Assembly: GCA_965602635.1 (NCBI GenBank)
Contig: CBFCZU010000025.1
Span: 1 to 26,962, forward strand
Direction: 5' to 3'
DNA length: 26,962 nucleotides
DNA from: CBFCZU01 sp965602635
GTDB taxonomy: Bacteria; Planctomycetota; Phycisphaerae; SM23-33
The notes beneath the pieces are model-generated. The model ran no database searches. It saw nothing but the letters and a program-made list of their open reading frames with translations, and was not told the DNA's origin. Positions 18,041 through 25,827 of the stretch are shown here, one piece after another (the first letter of the stretch is position 1; the number at the start of each line of letters is the position of its first letter). A program made the position numbers and the translations under genes.

Positions 18041-18046
18041 CCTCCC
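18041..18046 (-). promoter_or_regulatory. Ribosome binding site deciding the ATG start at 18032
   Basis: GGGAGG on the minus strand ends eight bases before ATG 18032. It directly abuts the in-frame GTG at 18041, which is therefore too close to serve as the start. Confidence 0.6.
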
Positions 18047-18057
18047 GCCTGGAGGTC

Positions 18058-18801
18058 TTACTCGCCCGGCGCGGCGTCCTTGTCCGGGTTCACGAACCAC
18101 TCGATCAGCAACTGCTGCACGGCCATGTCCAGCTCGTCGGTCAGCCGGGCCGTCCGGTCGCCGAACAGCGACGCCAGAGCCAGCGTCGGGATCGCTACGA
18201 TCAGCCCGGCCTGCGTGGTGATCAGGGCGACGGAGATGTCCCCGGCGAAGACCGTCGGGTCGCCCGTCTCGCCCAGAAGGCGGAACCGGCTGAACGCCCC
18301 GATCATGCCCGAGACCGTTCCGGCCAGCCCCAGCAGCGGCGCGACCGTCGCGCTGAGCATCAGCGGGCGGATGCGGCGGTGGTGGATCTGAAGCTCCGTG
18401 CTGATCGCATCCGAGACGATCGCCCGGATGTCGGCCACGGGCACGTTGCGGTTCTCGGCCATCAACTGGACCGCGCGGGCCAGCGGATTGTCCGTCTTGC
18501 GGCAGCGCTCGATCAGCTCGTCGAAGCGGCCCTCCTTCCACGTGGCGCGCACCTGGCTGAGGAACCTCGCCGGCGCGATCCGCGAGCGCCGCAGCCGCAT
18601 CAGGCGCTCCAGCGTGAAGGCCACCGTCACCACGCTGCACGCCAGAATGAACCACATGGTGTTGCCGCCGGAACGGAACCAGGTCTGCACCTCCGTCCAG
18701 TACTGCCCCGGACTCAACCCGTAGGCATGCTGGCTGGCAAGGGTGAGGATCAGTAGGAGCATCAAGGCTGACATCCGCCAGAGTGGTTGGTTTCGCAGCA
18801 C
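18058..18801 (-). CDS. exbB: ExbB/TolQ/MotA-family proton-channel subunit with N-terminal signal-like helix
   Basis: The 247-residue product carries the ExbB signature helices: residues 47-66 (FILACSVVTVAFTLERL), 146-170 with APLLGLAGTVSGMIGAF and 189-213 with ISVALITTQAGLIVAIP. Thr162 and Thr196 fall in the positions of the channel-lining threonines of E. coli ExbB. The cytoplasmic loop between the first and second of these helices (about 67-145) is of family length. An extra hydrophobic N-terminus (MSALMLLLILTLASQHAYG) looks like a cleavable signal peptide, as in many PVC and Bacteroidota ExbB proteins. The start is GTG 18801, with AAAGGA seven bases upstream; an ATG at 18808 is out of frame. 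It is the first gene of the eight-gene minus-strand operon and ends in TAA 25 bases before the next start. It should pair with ExbD at 15845-16315. Confidence 0.9.
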   Translation of the reverse strand: MLRNQPLWRMSALMLLLILTLASQHAYGLSPGQYWTEVQTWFRSGGNTMWFILACSVVTVAFTLERLMRLRRSRIAPARFLSQVRATWKEGRFDELIERCRKTDNPLARAVQLMAENRNVPVADIRAIVSDAISTELQIHHRRIRPLMLSATVAPLLGLAGTVSGMIGAFSRFRLLGETGDPTVFAGDISVALITTQAGLIVAIPTLALASLFGDRTARLTDELDMAVQQLLIEWFVNPDKDAAPGE

Positions 18802-18897
18802 CGCACATTCCTTTCACGTAGCCGATCTGTGGCACCCCCCCACGGAGACCGGACCCAAGGCGCCCGGCCGGACCTGCAACGTTAAATCGGGCGCCAC

Positions 18898-18912
18898 CAC
18901 GGAGGTTCCGTG
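18898..18912. repeat. Perfect 6-bp inverted repeat upstream of exbB
   Basis: CACGGA, a three-base loop GGT, then TCCGTG. It sits in the 282-base gap between the divergent exbB-like gene (start 18801) and the lyase-like gene (start 19084), about 100 bases before the exbB start. Possible operator or small leader hairpin for either unit. The rest of the gap shows no clear -35/-10 pair and no credible coding frame. Confidence 0.25.
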
Positions 18913-19083
18913 AGAACACCTCACTACGGAGCGCGACTGTCGCCTTGCCTGGCGAGGTAGCGAACGCCCAGCCCACGCAGCCCTCGCCAGTGTTTCAGCA
19001 GAAGGCGCCCCCGATGCAGGAGCGCTGCCAAGGGCTTCAGCATGGCCCATAGGGTAGTGTCCGTACGCGGAGAAGACGACACG

Positions 19084-21666
19084 ATGAATTGCAGACTCGT
19101 GACAGCATCGCTGACGGCTGCGATCGCCTCAACACTCTGCGCCCAGGGCGCCTCGCCCGAATCCGGCAGCGGCCACAACGGTGAGTACCAACTGGTGCTG
19201 CGCGAGGCACTATTCCAGGGCGCCGAGCCGGGCCCGATTCGCCCGAACCTCGTGCTGGAGTTGGAGAGAGACCACGGCGTGTGGAGGACCGTGACGGGCA
19301 TGTCGCTACGGTACAACCAGGGCGACCACTTCGGGATCGTTGAGGAGGCGGATGAGGGCGGAGCCAACCTGCGGCTGAAGCTTGTGGTGACGATCGGCAG
19401 CGACCGCTGGGTGGCGGGTGGCATCGCGCGGTATGAAGTGAACGTGAAGCGCGGCCCGGGCGGCGCGCTCGCCGGGACGTACAAGGGCACGTTCAAGGAT
19501 CACGAACTCACGGGGCAGATCTTCGGGGAGCACCGCCCGCCTCGCACGGTGCGGCTGAAGGGCTACAAGCCGCTGGATCCTGCCGAGCACCCGCGCCTGC
19601 TGTTCCGCAAGCACCAGTTGCCCACCCTGCGCGAGAAGCTGAAGACCCCGTTGGGGCGGGCCTACCTCGCCGCGGCCGAGGCTTCCGGCGACATGGTCAG
19701 CCTCGGCGTGCTGTATCAACTCACCGGCGAGGCGGCGTACGCCCGGAAGGCCCGGGAGCTGCTGGAGGCGATGGAGGGCAATTTCGGCCCGGACGCCGGG
19801 GGCGCCGGTTCGGGGGGGGTGGGGCACAAGTCCGTCAACGCCGCCCTGGCCTACGACCTGTGTTACGACGCCTGGCCCGGGGATTTCCGCGACGCGATCG
19901 CCAAGCGCATGATGCGGTTCGTCGACTTCTTCCAGAAGGTCCTGCCCATCTCTTTCGCGAACTATCACCCGTGCAGCAACTACTACGGACCCGGGCGCGG
20001 ATCGATGGCGATCGCCAGCCTGGCGTTTTACGGCGACAAGGGCCCCGAGCCAACCAAGCCCGCCTCGCCCGAAGAGCTGCTCAAGGCGGGGGGCTTCCAG
20101 GCCATGCTGCTCAAGCAGAGCGGCGAGGCCGATGCGATGAAGAAGAAGTACGGCGAGGCCCTCGCCCGCTGGAAGGCCGCCCACCACGCCTGGGCCGAGA
20201 GCGGCGGCGGCAACCGGGCCAAGCTCCACGCCTTCCACACCGGGCGAATGCACATGCTGCGGCACTACCGCCTCGGCGTCGGCGACGGCGGCTTCCAGGC
20301 CGAAACGGGCGGGTACGCGGGCATCGCCGCCCGGTACCCGCACGTCTACGCCAACCTGTACTTCCTCATGTTCGGCAAGGACGTCTCGCCGCACGCCGAC
20401 ATCAACCTGCTGATGGTCCGGAAGATGATGCAGCAGGTGTTCCTCGATGAGGGCAGGCAGCGGACTCGCCACCACAAGATCTCCACCAGCGCCGACTTCC
20501 GCCTGGACTGGATCGCCGTCGGGTTCCCGATCATCCCCGACCGCTACAAGCCCGGCATGCTCTGGGCGTGGAACCACCTCGCCGGCGTGAAGGGTCCGGA
20601 AACGACCGATGCCGTCATCACCAGTCTCGCCAAGGCCTCCGGGTTGGATCTGGCCATGGCCTTCCTGCACTACCCGCTGGACATGAAGCCGTCGCCCTCG
20701 TCCGCGTGCATGCCGCTCACCTGGGAAGCCAGGTCGTTCGGCTTCTACCTCTTCCGCGACGGCTGGAAGGGCAAGGACGACTTCATCGCACAGGTCTTCC
20801 TGAAGGCCCAGCCCGTCGGCGGGTGGAACCATCCCAACGCCGGCACGTTCCGGCTGATGGGCCTTGGCCACTACTGGAACACCGGCTCCGACTCCCGCAA
20901 CGGCGTGCGAGAGCAGGAGAACGTGGTCCTGCTGCCCGAGGACAAGGTCCGCAATGACTGCGCCCGCCTGACGCACGTGGAGTTCGGCAAGGACGGGTCC
21001 GGCGCGGTCACGATGGACATGAACGACCTGTATGGCGGCCGGAAGACCGTCAAGGTCCGCAGCAAGGAGACCACCAAGAAGGTCCCCGGCGGCGGGACGA
21101 TCAAGGTCGGCGGCGAGATGGTCGACCGCGAGCTGCCCCTTCGCGACGGCCAGGGCTTCCGGATGGCCGACCGCTGGGCCGACTCGGGCCTGACCGGCCT
21201 ACGGTCGTTCGTGGTGGACTACAGCGGCAAGAGCGGTGCGCCATGCCTTATGGCCGTCCTGGATCGGATCGAGGGAGGAGGGAAGAAGGTCTGGATGTGG
21301 CAGGTCCCCGCAGCCGAGGGCCGCCGCGGCGAGGCGCCCAAGGTCAGCGTCTCGGGCAACACGTTCACGATCTCCTACAGCGACGCCTTTCTGAGAGGCA
21401 CGGTGGTTTCCCCGGCCGCCGCCAAGGTCCAGCACCGAAGCGAGCGCATCGAGATCGGCGAGGCGCGGCACGGCTTCCACGGCGATGTCAGCCGCATTCT
21501 CGTAGATGGCGCCGACCCGAAGGCCGGCGACTTCCTCGTGGTCGTCACCGTCCAGCGTAAGGACGCTCCCACCGTCAAGGCCGTAGACGCGGGACTTGGC
21601 GCGACGGTCACCGTCGGCGAACAGAAGCTCCGCTTCGACGGCAAGAAGATCGCTGTCGGCCCTTGA
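19084..21666 (+). CDS. Secreted heparinase II/III-like polysaccharide lyase candidate
   Basis: The 860-residue product has a Sec signal peptide (MNCRLVTASLTAAIASTLCAQG). A small beta domain follows (to about 165, with ARYEVNVKRGPGGALAGTYKG). LLFRKHQLPTLREKLKTPLG then opens an alpha-helical toroid-like region (about 170-510) containing FANYHPCSNYYGPG with Asn293 and His295. From about 540 there is a beta-sandwich half with FGFYLFRDGW (552-561) and GGWNHPNAGTFRLMGLGHYW including His583; these match the 'G..vfR.GW' and 'H.D.g.f.l...G' signatures of heparinase II/III-type lyases, which cleave uronate-containing polysaccharides by beta-elimination. The usual Asp after the His is Pro-Asn here. ATG 19084 is chosen for its signal peptide, with GGAG eleven bases upstream. 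ATG 19042 has an AAGGG seven bases upstream and cannot be excluded, but it would put acidic residues ahead of the signal. The gene stands alone, divergent from the exbB operon. Confidence 0.65.
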   Translation: MNCRLVTASLTAAIASTLCAQGASPESGSGHNGEYQLVLREALFQGAEPGPIRPNLVLELERDHGVWRTVTGMSLRYNQGDHFGIVEEADEGGANLRLKLVVTIGSDRWVAGGIARYEVNVKRGPGGALAGTYKGTFKDHELTGQIFGEHRPPRTVRLKGYKPLDPAEHPRLLFRKHQLPTLREKLKTPLGRAYLAAAEASGDMVSLGVLYQLTGEAAYARKARELLEAMEGNFGPDAGGAGSGGVGHKSVNAALAYDLCYDAWPGDFRDAIAKRMMRFVDFFQKVLPISFANYHPCSNYYGPGRGSMAIASLAFYGDKGPEPTKPASPEELLKAGGFQAMLLKQSGEADAMKKKYGEALARWKAAHHAWAESGGGNRAKLHAFHTGRMHMLRHYRLGVGDGGFQAETGGYAGIAARYPHVYANLYFLMFGKDVSPHADINLLMVRKMMQQVFLDEGRQRTRHHKISTSADFRLDWIAVGFPIIPDRYKPGMLWAWNHLAGVKGPETTDAVITSLAKASGLDLAMAFLHYPLDMKPSPSSACMPLTWEARSFGFYLFRDGWKGKDDFIAQVFLKAQPVGGWNHPNAGTFRLMGLGHYWNTGSDSRNGVREQENVVLLPEDKVRNDCARLTHVEFGKDGSGAVTMDMNDLYGGRKTVKVRSKETTKKVPGGGTIKVGGEMVDRELPLRDGQGFRMADRWADSGLTGLRSFVVDYSGKSGAPCLMAVLDRIEGGGKKVWMWQVPAAEGRRGEAPKVSVSGNTFTISYSDAFLRGTVVSPAAAKVQHRSERIEIGEARHGFHGDVSRILVDGADPKAGDFLVVVTVQRKDAPTVKAVDAGLGATVTVGEQKLRFDGKKIAVGP

Positions 21667-21713
21667 TGCAGCCCCATGTCATGGCCGCTTCGCATCGGAG
21701 ATGATGATTCTGC

Positions 21714-21740
21714 CGGGCCCGGGCTCGCTCCCGGCGCCCG
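21714..21740. terminator. GC-rich hairpin between convergent genes
   Basis: CGGGC-C-CGGG, loop CTCGCT, CCCG-GC-GCCCG: a nine-base-pair stem with one small internal mismatch. It begins 47 bases after the stop of the lyase-like gene and lies 62 bases beyond the stop of the convergent hydrolase-like gene. There is no T run on either side, so it is at best a weak or Rho-aided bidirectional terminator. Confidence 0.35.
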
Positions 21741-21802
21741 CCCATCTCGCCACGTCCACCAGCCGCGACGCGCCCTTCCCGTCGTCGCCGGCGGCGCCGG
21801 GC

Positions 21803-23578
21803 CTACGGAGCAAAGCGCGGCGCGACGGGTGGCGGGCCGGGGTCAGTGTTCTCCCCGGGCAGGCCGGGCCTCTTCTTGATCTCGGCTTCCTTCCTGCGCT
21901 CTTCCTGCTGCTTCCGCTTCCTGAGTTCCTGGGGGCTGACGGGCCTGGGGGCGGTCAGGTAGAAGCCCGAGCCGACCCAGCGCCCAGTGTACTGCTTCGG
22001 GAGAACCACTTTGGTGAAGCTGCCCTTCCGAATGCCCTGCACGGTGCAGACGCCGTAGTCTCCGTCCTTCAGCCCTTCGTCGACGTCGACGGTGAGGCTC
22101 CCACCGAGGTCGGCGTTGCCGACGACCGTCAGGGCGGCGTTCCGTCCGATGCCCCTTGACGACTTGGGGTGAAGCCGGATGCGGAGCCCTGCCCCGTCGG
22201 CCAGCCGGGCGTGCCACCGAACCTGGAGCTTGCTTCGGCCCAGATCCAAGGAGTACCCCTTGCCGACCACCAGGCCGGTGCAGGTCCGGTTCTCGGGCAC
22301 GGTCACAGTCCCGCCCTCACCGTCAAAGACGGCCTGCCTGCCGATGTCCCATGCAACGGCCTTGCCGCCATCCAGCCAGCGCTTGCCCTCCGTGTCCCAG
22401 ACGCCGCCTCCGCCCGACCATTCCAGGATCGGCGGCGGGGGCCCATCGACGAAGTCTTTCAGAACCGGCGGCGGGTAGAATCGCTGCTCGGTGGGGTCCT
22501 TGGCCGTCGGGTCCGGGTGCGGCCAGGGGTAGCGCTGGTGGTATTCCCAGATCGCCCTCGCCATCGCCTCGTCCGGCGCCCAGAACGCGAGCTTCCTGTC
22601 GCCCGTGTACTCAGCGTAGGGGGCCGGCTTGTGCCTCGGGCTCTTGATGTCGGCGTCATACAGCCAGCCGCCCCTGGCCGTCATCGGGAGGCATCGCACC
22701 TCAGTCCTCCCGTCGGGCTCCGACCTGGGGATCCGGGCCGCGGCGAGGCTGTGGATGTACCGGATGAACAACGCCGTCATGTCTTCGTTCCAGCTGGTGT
22801 GCCCGCCGCCGCGATGGACCACCAACGACCAGACGTTGTCCTCGTGCTTCCGTCGCCGGTCCAGCATCTGCATGCGGGTCATCACCCACTGGGTTTGGTT
22901 CCTGCTCTTGCCGTCGTCGCCCGTGGTGGCGTACCGCGAGCGCAGCCCCCGGCCGAGGTCGCCGCCCTCGGGGCCGCAGCTCTCGAACTCCCCGCTGAAG
23001 TGGATCAGAGGCACGCCGCGCAGGGAGCAGCTCATGTCTTCGATCGCATGGTGGAAGTTGCCGCTCTTGATCATCACGACGCCGATGACGCGGTGCGGCT
23101 TCCAGTAGGCGACGTTGCGGCAGAACAGCCCGGCGGCGGAGTGTCCGGCGGTGAGCATCGGCGCGAACTCGACCTCCGGATGGCCGCTCTTTCTGGCCAG
23201 CTCGGTCAGGGCCCGCTGGAGGTACTTGTGCCCGCCTTTGATGATCGACGCGTCGAGGTGGTAGTAGAGGATGCCCATCTTCTCCTTGGCCAGGGCGGCG
23301 CGCACCTGGCGGTCGGTCGCCAGCTTCCTTTCGATCATGACGGCGCCGGGATAGAACAGGCCCCGGACCTTGCCCACGCCTTCCGGCAGCCAGAGACATG
23401 CGGGCGCAGGCGGCCGCGGCTCTCCCCGCTTCGGGGGCTCTGGGACTTCGATGATGCAGGTCCAGTCCTCCTCCCGGACCGTCTTATTCTCCCGAGGCGC
23501 GGCATCGACAAGACCGGCCGTAACCGTCGTGACGAGTAGCACAGGCAAGAGCCGTCGACTCCATCTGGTCTTGCACAT
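21803..23578 (-). CDS. Secreted alpha/beta-hydrolase-like protein with autotransporter-type beta segment
   Basis: From ATG 23578 the product is 591 residues. It has a Sec signal peptide (RRLLPVLLVTTVTAGLVDAA). A hydrolase-like half contains MLTAGHSAAGLF with a good nucleophile elbow (Ser147 in GHSAAG), HFSGEFESCG with Glu197/Glu199, and VVHRGGGHTSW with His260 as probable base. From about residue 384 the pattern changes to LEWSGGGGVWDTEGKRWLDG and AVFDGEGGTVTV, the W-rich rhythm of autotransporter-associated beta-strand repeats common in secreted PVC proteins. The last 45 residues are a charged, proline-rich tail (ELRKRKQQEERRKEAEIKKR). The frame stays open upstream to 23893, but ATG 23578 has GGGAG nine bases upstream and puts the signal peptide first. 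It starts 29 bases after the split propeller gene ends. Esterase or peptidase activity is possible; substrate unknown. Confidence 0.7.
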   Translation of the reverse strand: MCKTRWSRRLLPVLLVTTVTAGLVDAAPRENKTVREEDWTCIIEVPEPPKRGEPRPPAPACLWLPEGVGKVRGLFYPGAVMIERKLATDRQVRAALAKEKMGILYYHLDASIIKGGHKYLQRALTELARKSGHPEVEFAPMLTAGHSAAGLFCRNVAYWKPHRVIGVVMIKSGNFHHAIEDMSCSLRGVPLIHFSGEFESCGPEGGDLGRGLRSRYATTGDDGKSRNQTQWVMTRMQMLDRRRKHEDNVWSLVVHRGGGHTSWNEDMTALFIRYIHSLAAARIPRSEPDGRTEVRCLPMTARGGWLYDADIKSPRHKPAPYAEYTGDRKLAFWAPDEAMARAIWEYHQRYPWPHPDPTAKDPTEQRFYPPPVLKDFVDGPPPPILEWSGGGGVWDTEGKRWLDGGKAVAWDIGRQAVFDGEGGTVTVPENRTCTGLVVGKGYSLDLGRSKLQVRWHARLADGAGLRIRLHPKSSRGIGRNAALTVVGNADLGGSLTVDVDEGLKDGDYGVCTVQGIRKGSFTKVVLPKQYTGRWVGSGFYLTAPRPVSPQELRKRKQQEERRKEAEIKKRPGLPGENTDPGPPPVAPRFAP

Positions 23579-23607
23579 TGGACATGTCTCCCTGCCAGCG
23601 TGAAGGG

Positions 23608-25794
23608 TCAATCCAGCGTCGGCAGCTTTGTCTTCTCTATCTGCGCAGAGTAGTCCACGGCCGACGCCGCCGAGCAGGTGAACTTCACACGAATGGTCTT
23701 CTCGGCCAGGCCGCCGCCAAGCCCGATTGCTTTCCCGGGCACCTTGAAGCGGGTCACGAGCAGCGCCTTGTTCGGGCGCGTGCCGGGCTTGGACGTGTCG
23801 GTGCGTTTGGGGACGAGGAAAACGCCCGAGCATTCGGCGCCGCGAACCGCAACCGTTCGGGAGCCGACCTGGAGCTCGCCGCCGATCGTGCATCGGGCCC
23901 GGGGATAGCAGCGCGTGCCATAGCGCGCCACCTCACCCTCGCGCTGCCACGGGCTGACATCCTTCACGACGAGCTTCACCTTGTTGTCCAGGTCCGAGAT
24001 CTGTCGTGGCCGGCCCTTCCTGTCCTTGCCCTGTCTGACGGTGAACGAGACAAGCTCGCCGCAGACGCGCTGCCTCTGGAGTCCTTCTTCCTGGAGGACG
24101 GTGGGGCAGTCCAGCACGAAGTCGGCAGCGGTTTTCTTGGCCCCGTAGACGAACCGGCCCCCCAGGACGGCCCGGCCGGCGTAGAAGCTCGGCCACTTGG
24201 CGTCATTCTCATCGCGGAAGGTGGCCTTGACCGTTACGTACCTCTCGGTGCCCATGTCGAACACCTGTCCCTCGGCCGGCCAGGCCAGCGGCGGGCCGTC
24301 GTAGGGCTTGCGCTTGCGGGGCGGCCTGGCCTCTTCGACGTACTCGGGCCATGGCTTGGTGGCGGTCAGGTCCAGCAGCAGCGCGTAGCCGTCCATCAGC
24401 CCGCCGCCGAACGTCGGCTGGACCGCGTTCTTCAGCGGGGGGGGAACGGCCTTCCCGTCGATCTTCTCCTCCGGGAGCGCGCCGGTCAGGCACAGCAGCA
24501 TAGGCCGTCCGTTGGACCGGCCCGTGGCGAACGCCCAGCCGTCGACCATATCGTTGCAGCCGCCCACCGCCACCCGCGTGCCGCAGGCGGGCATCGGCGA
24601 GAAGAACCGGTAGCCGGTGAGGTTCGGGTCCGTCACCACGATACTGCTGGCGGACTCCACGTCCGAGAGCGCATTGCTCAGCGCCACGATCTTCGTCAAC
24701 GCCTGCCACACGATGGACCCGTCGACCGCGCGGGCCATGTCCTGGATCCGCCACGCCGACGTCCGCGTCGAGGCGACCACGTTGTGGTCGGGCCCCATCT
24801 TGATCACGCTGACGCACGTGGACATGGGCGTGTGACCGAGCCGGTTGGGGACGTAGCGCTCGATGTCGTACGGGTAGCGGAACATCGCGTTGTTCCCGCC
24901 GTGGCTCCACGTCGAGACGATCAGGTTGCCGGCGTCGTCGTAGACGCACTTCCGCACGGCCGAGTCTGCGACCAGGCGAAGCGAATCGACGCCCACGAAC
25001 GGACCACGCCACCCGTACAGGTGCTTGTGGGTCGTGCCGTCGGGGTTGTAGACGTACAGGCGCGGGTTGCGGTACGGCTCCCGCCCGGTCCCGCTCATCC
25101 AATCGCCCACTCGAATGTATCGCCCGTCGACGGGGTTGACGGCCAGGCCGCTGACCACGCGCGTGTTCTGGATGGAGACGGCCCGGACGCACCGCCCGGC
25201 GGGGGTGTACGTGCGGAGGCCGGGGCCGTGCAACGATATCGTTCCGTCGTTCAGAACGCGCAGGCTCGGGGCGATGCTCCAGCCATTGAGGTCGCGAAGC
25301 CACTCCACCTTCGAGAGGTCCGGGCTCCAGCGCGCCAGGTACGTGTGCCGACACCCGAACGTCGAGTCCGTCACCCCCTTGGGGTCCGGCACGGTCTCGG
25401 TCTCGAACCGGCCGCAGAGCTTCGCGATCCTCTCGGTCGCCGTTCCGGCGATATAGACCGCGCCGTCCTTGCCCAACGCGGCGGCCGTGATCGAACCCGC
25501 GCCGCGCGGCAGCCGGCAGAACTTGCCAACTGTCTTCAGGTCCGGGCTGAGCACCGCCAGGAAACCGGTTGCCTCCGGCTGGAACCAGCTCAGCTTGCGG
25601 TACATGACCTGGCTCTCGACCGTCTGGCCCCCTTCGCCCCATTGCATCCCCCGCGGGCACGATCGGATCGCCTGGGTCACCTCCTTCTGCTTCCGCTTGA
25701 TCTGCTCCTTCGTCGGCGGCTCCTCCAGGGCGGACCGGCCCGCCAGGCCGCCCGGGTCCGAGCCGATGGCCTTGTCCGGGTCCGGCACGGCCAC
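23608..25794 (-). CDS. C-terminal part of a propeller protein split by an in-frame stop
   Basis: This 728-residue frame has no signal peptide of its own and is in the same frame as the 95-codon piece at 25825-26112, separated only by one TAA and ten codons. It contains NHL/SBBP-like propeller blades such as ITAAALGKDGAVYIAGTATER, VSGLAVNPVDGRYIRVGDW and CVYDDAGNLIVSTWSHGG. The last 250 residues are an unassigned beta-rich domain ending in VDYSAQIEKTKLPTLD. Restart at GTG 25794 is conceivable, since AAAGGA lies ten bases upstream, but the product would stay in the cytoplasm. The reading frame is otherwise undamaged over 2.2 kb, so the break is recent, an assembly error, or tolerated. It ends 29 bases before the start of the hydrolase-like gene. 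Confidence 0.65.
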   Translation of the reverse strand: MAVPDPDKAIGSDPGGLAGRSALEEPPTKEQIKRKQKEVTQAIRSCPRGMQWGEGGQTVESQVMYRKLSWFQPEATGFLAVLSPDLKTVGKFCRLPRGAGSITAAALGKDGAVYIAGTATERIAKLCGRFETETVPDPKGVTDSTFGCRHTYLARWSPDLSKVEWLRDLNGWSIAPSLRVLNDGTISLHGPGLRTYTPAGRCVRAVSIQNTRVVSGLAVNPVDGRYIRVGDWMSGTGREPYRNPRLYVYNPDGTTHKHLYGWRGPFVGVDSLRLVADSAVRKCVYDDAGNLIVSTWSHGGNNAMFRYPYDIERYVPNRLGHTPMSTCVSVIKMGPDHNVVASTRTSAWRIQDMARAVDGSIVWQALTKIVALSNALSDVESASSIVVTDPNLTGYRFFSPMPACGTRVAVGGCNDMVDGWAFATGRSNGRPMLLCLTGALPEEKIDGKAVPPPLKNAVQPTFGGGLMDGYALLLDLTATKPWPEYVEEARPPRKRKPYDGPPLAWPAEGQVFDMGTERYVTVKATFRDENDAKWPSFYAGRAVLGGRFVYGAKKTAADFVLDCPTVLQEEGLQRQRVCGELVSFTVRQGKDRKGRPRQISDLDNKVKLVVKDVSPWQREGEVARYGTRCYPRARCTIGGELQVGSRTVAVRGAECSGVFLVPKRTDTSKPGTRPNKALLVTRFKVPGKAIGLGGGLAEKTIRVKFTCSAASAVDYSAQIEKTKLPTLD

Positions 25795-25824
25795 CTTGCC
25801 GGTGTCCTTTGCCCCCAGGCCCCG

Positions 25825-25827
25825 TTA
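25825..25827 (-). other. In-frame TAA interrupting the propeller gene
   Basis: Codons TCG GCG TAA CGG GGC CTG run through this point with no shift of frame. A single base change would restore an uninterrupted 2.5-kb gene. TAA also ends the exbB-like gene at 18058, so reassignment of TAA is not supported. Confidence 0.7.

Larger units (their letters stand above)
6468..18801 (-). other. Predicted eight-gene operon
   Basis: Eight same-strand genes follow one another with gaps of 25, 43, 69 and 24 bases and overlaps of 20, 4 and 4 bases. No terminator-like hairpin with a T run was seen inside. Transcription would start in the 18802-19083 gap. The order is channel subunit, novel membrane protein, channel subunit, two lipoproteins and three secreted proteins, which runs from inner membrane outward. 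Confidence 0.6.

Noticed and set aside
18924..19041. Short minus-strand frame upstream of exbB (38 residues, Leu/Arg-rich)
   Set aside because: No ribosome binding site, no recognisable motif, and the longer version of the frame is antisense to the lyase-like gene.
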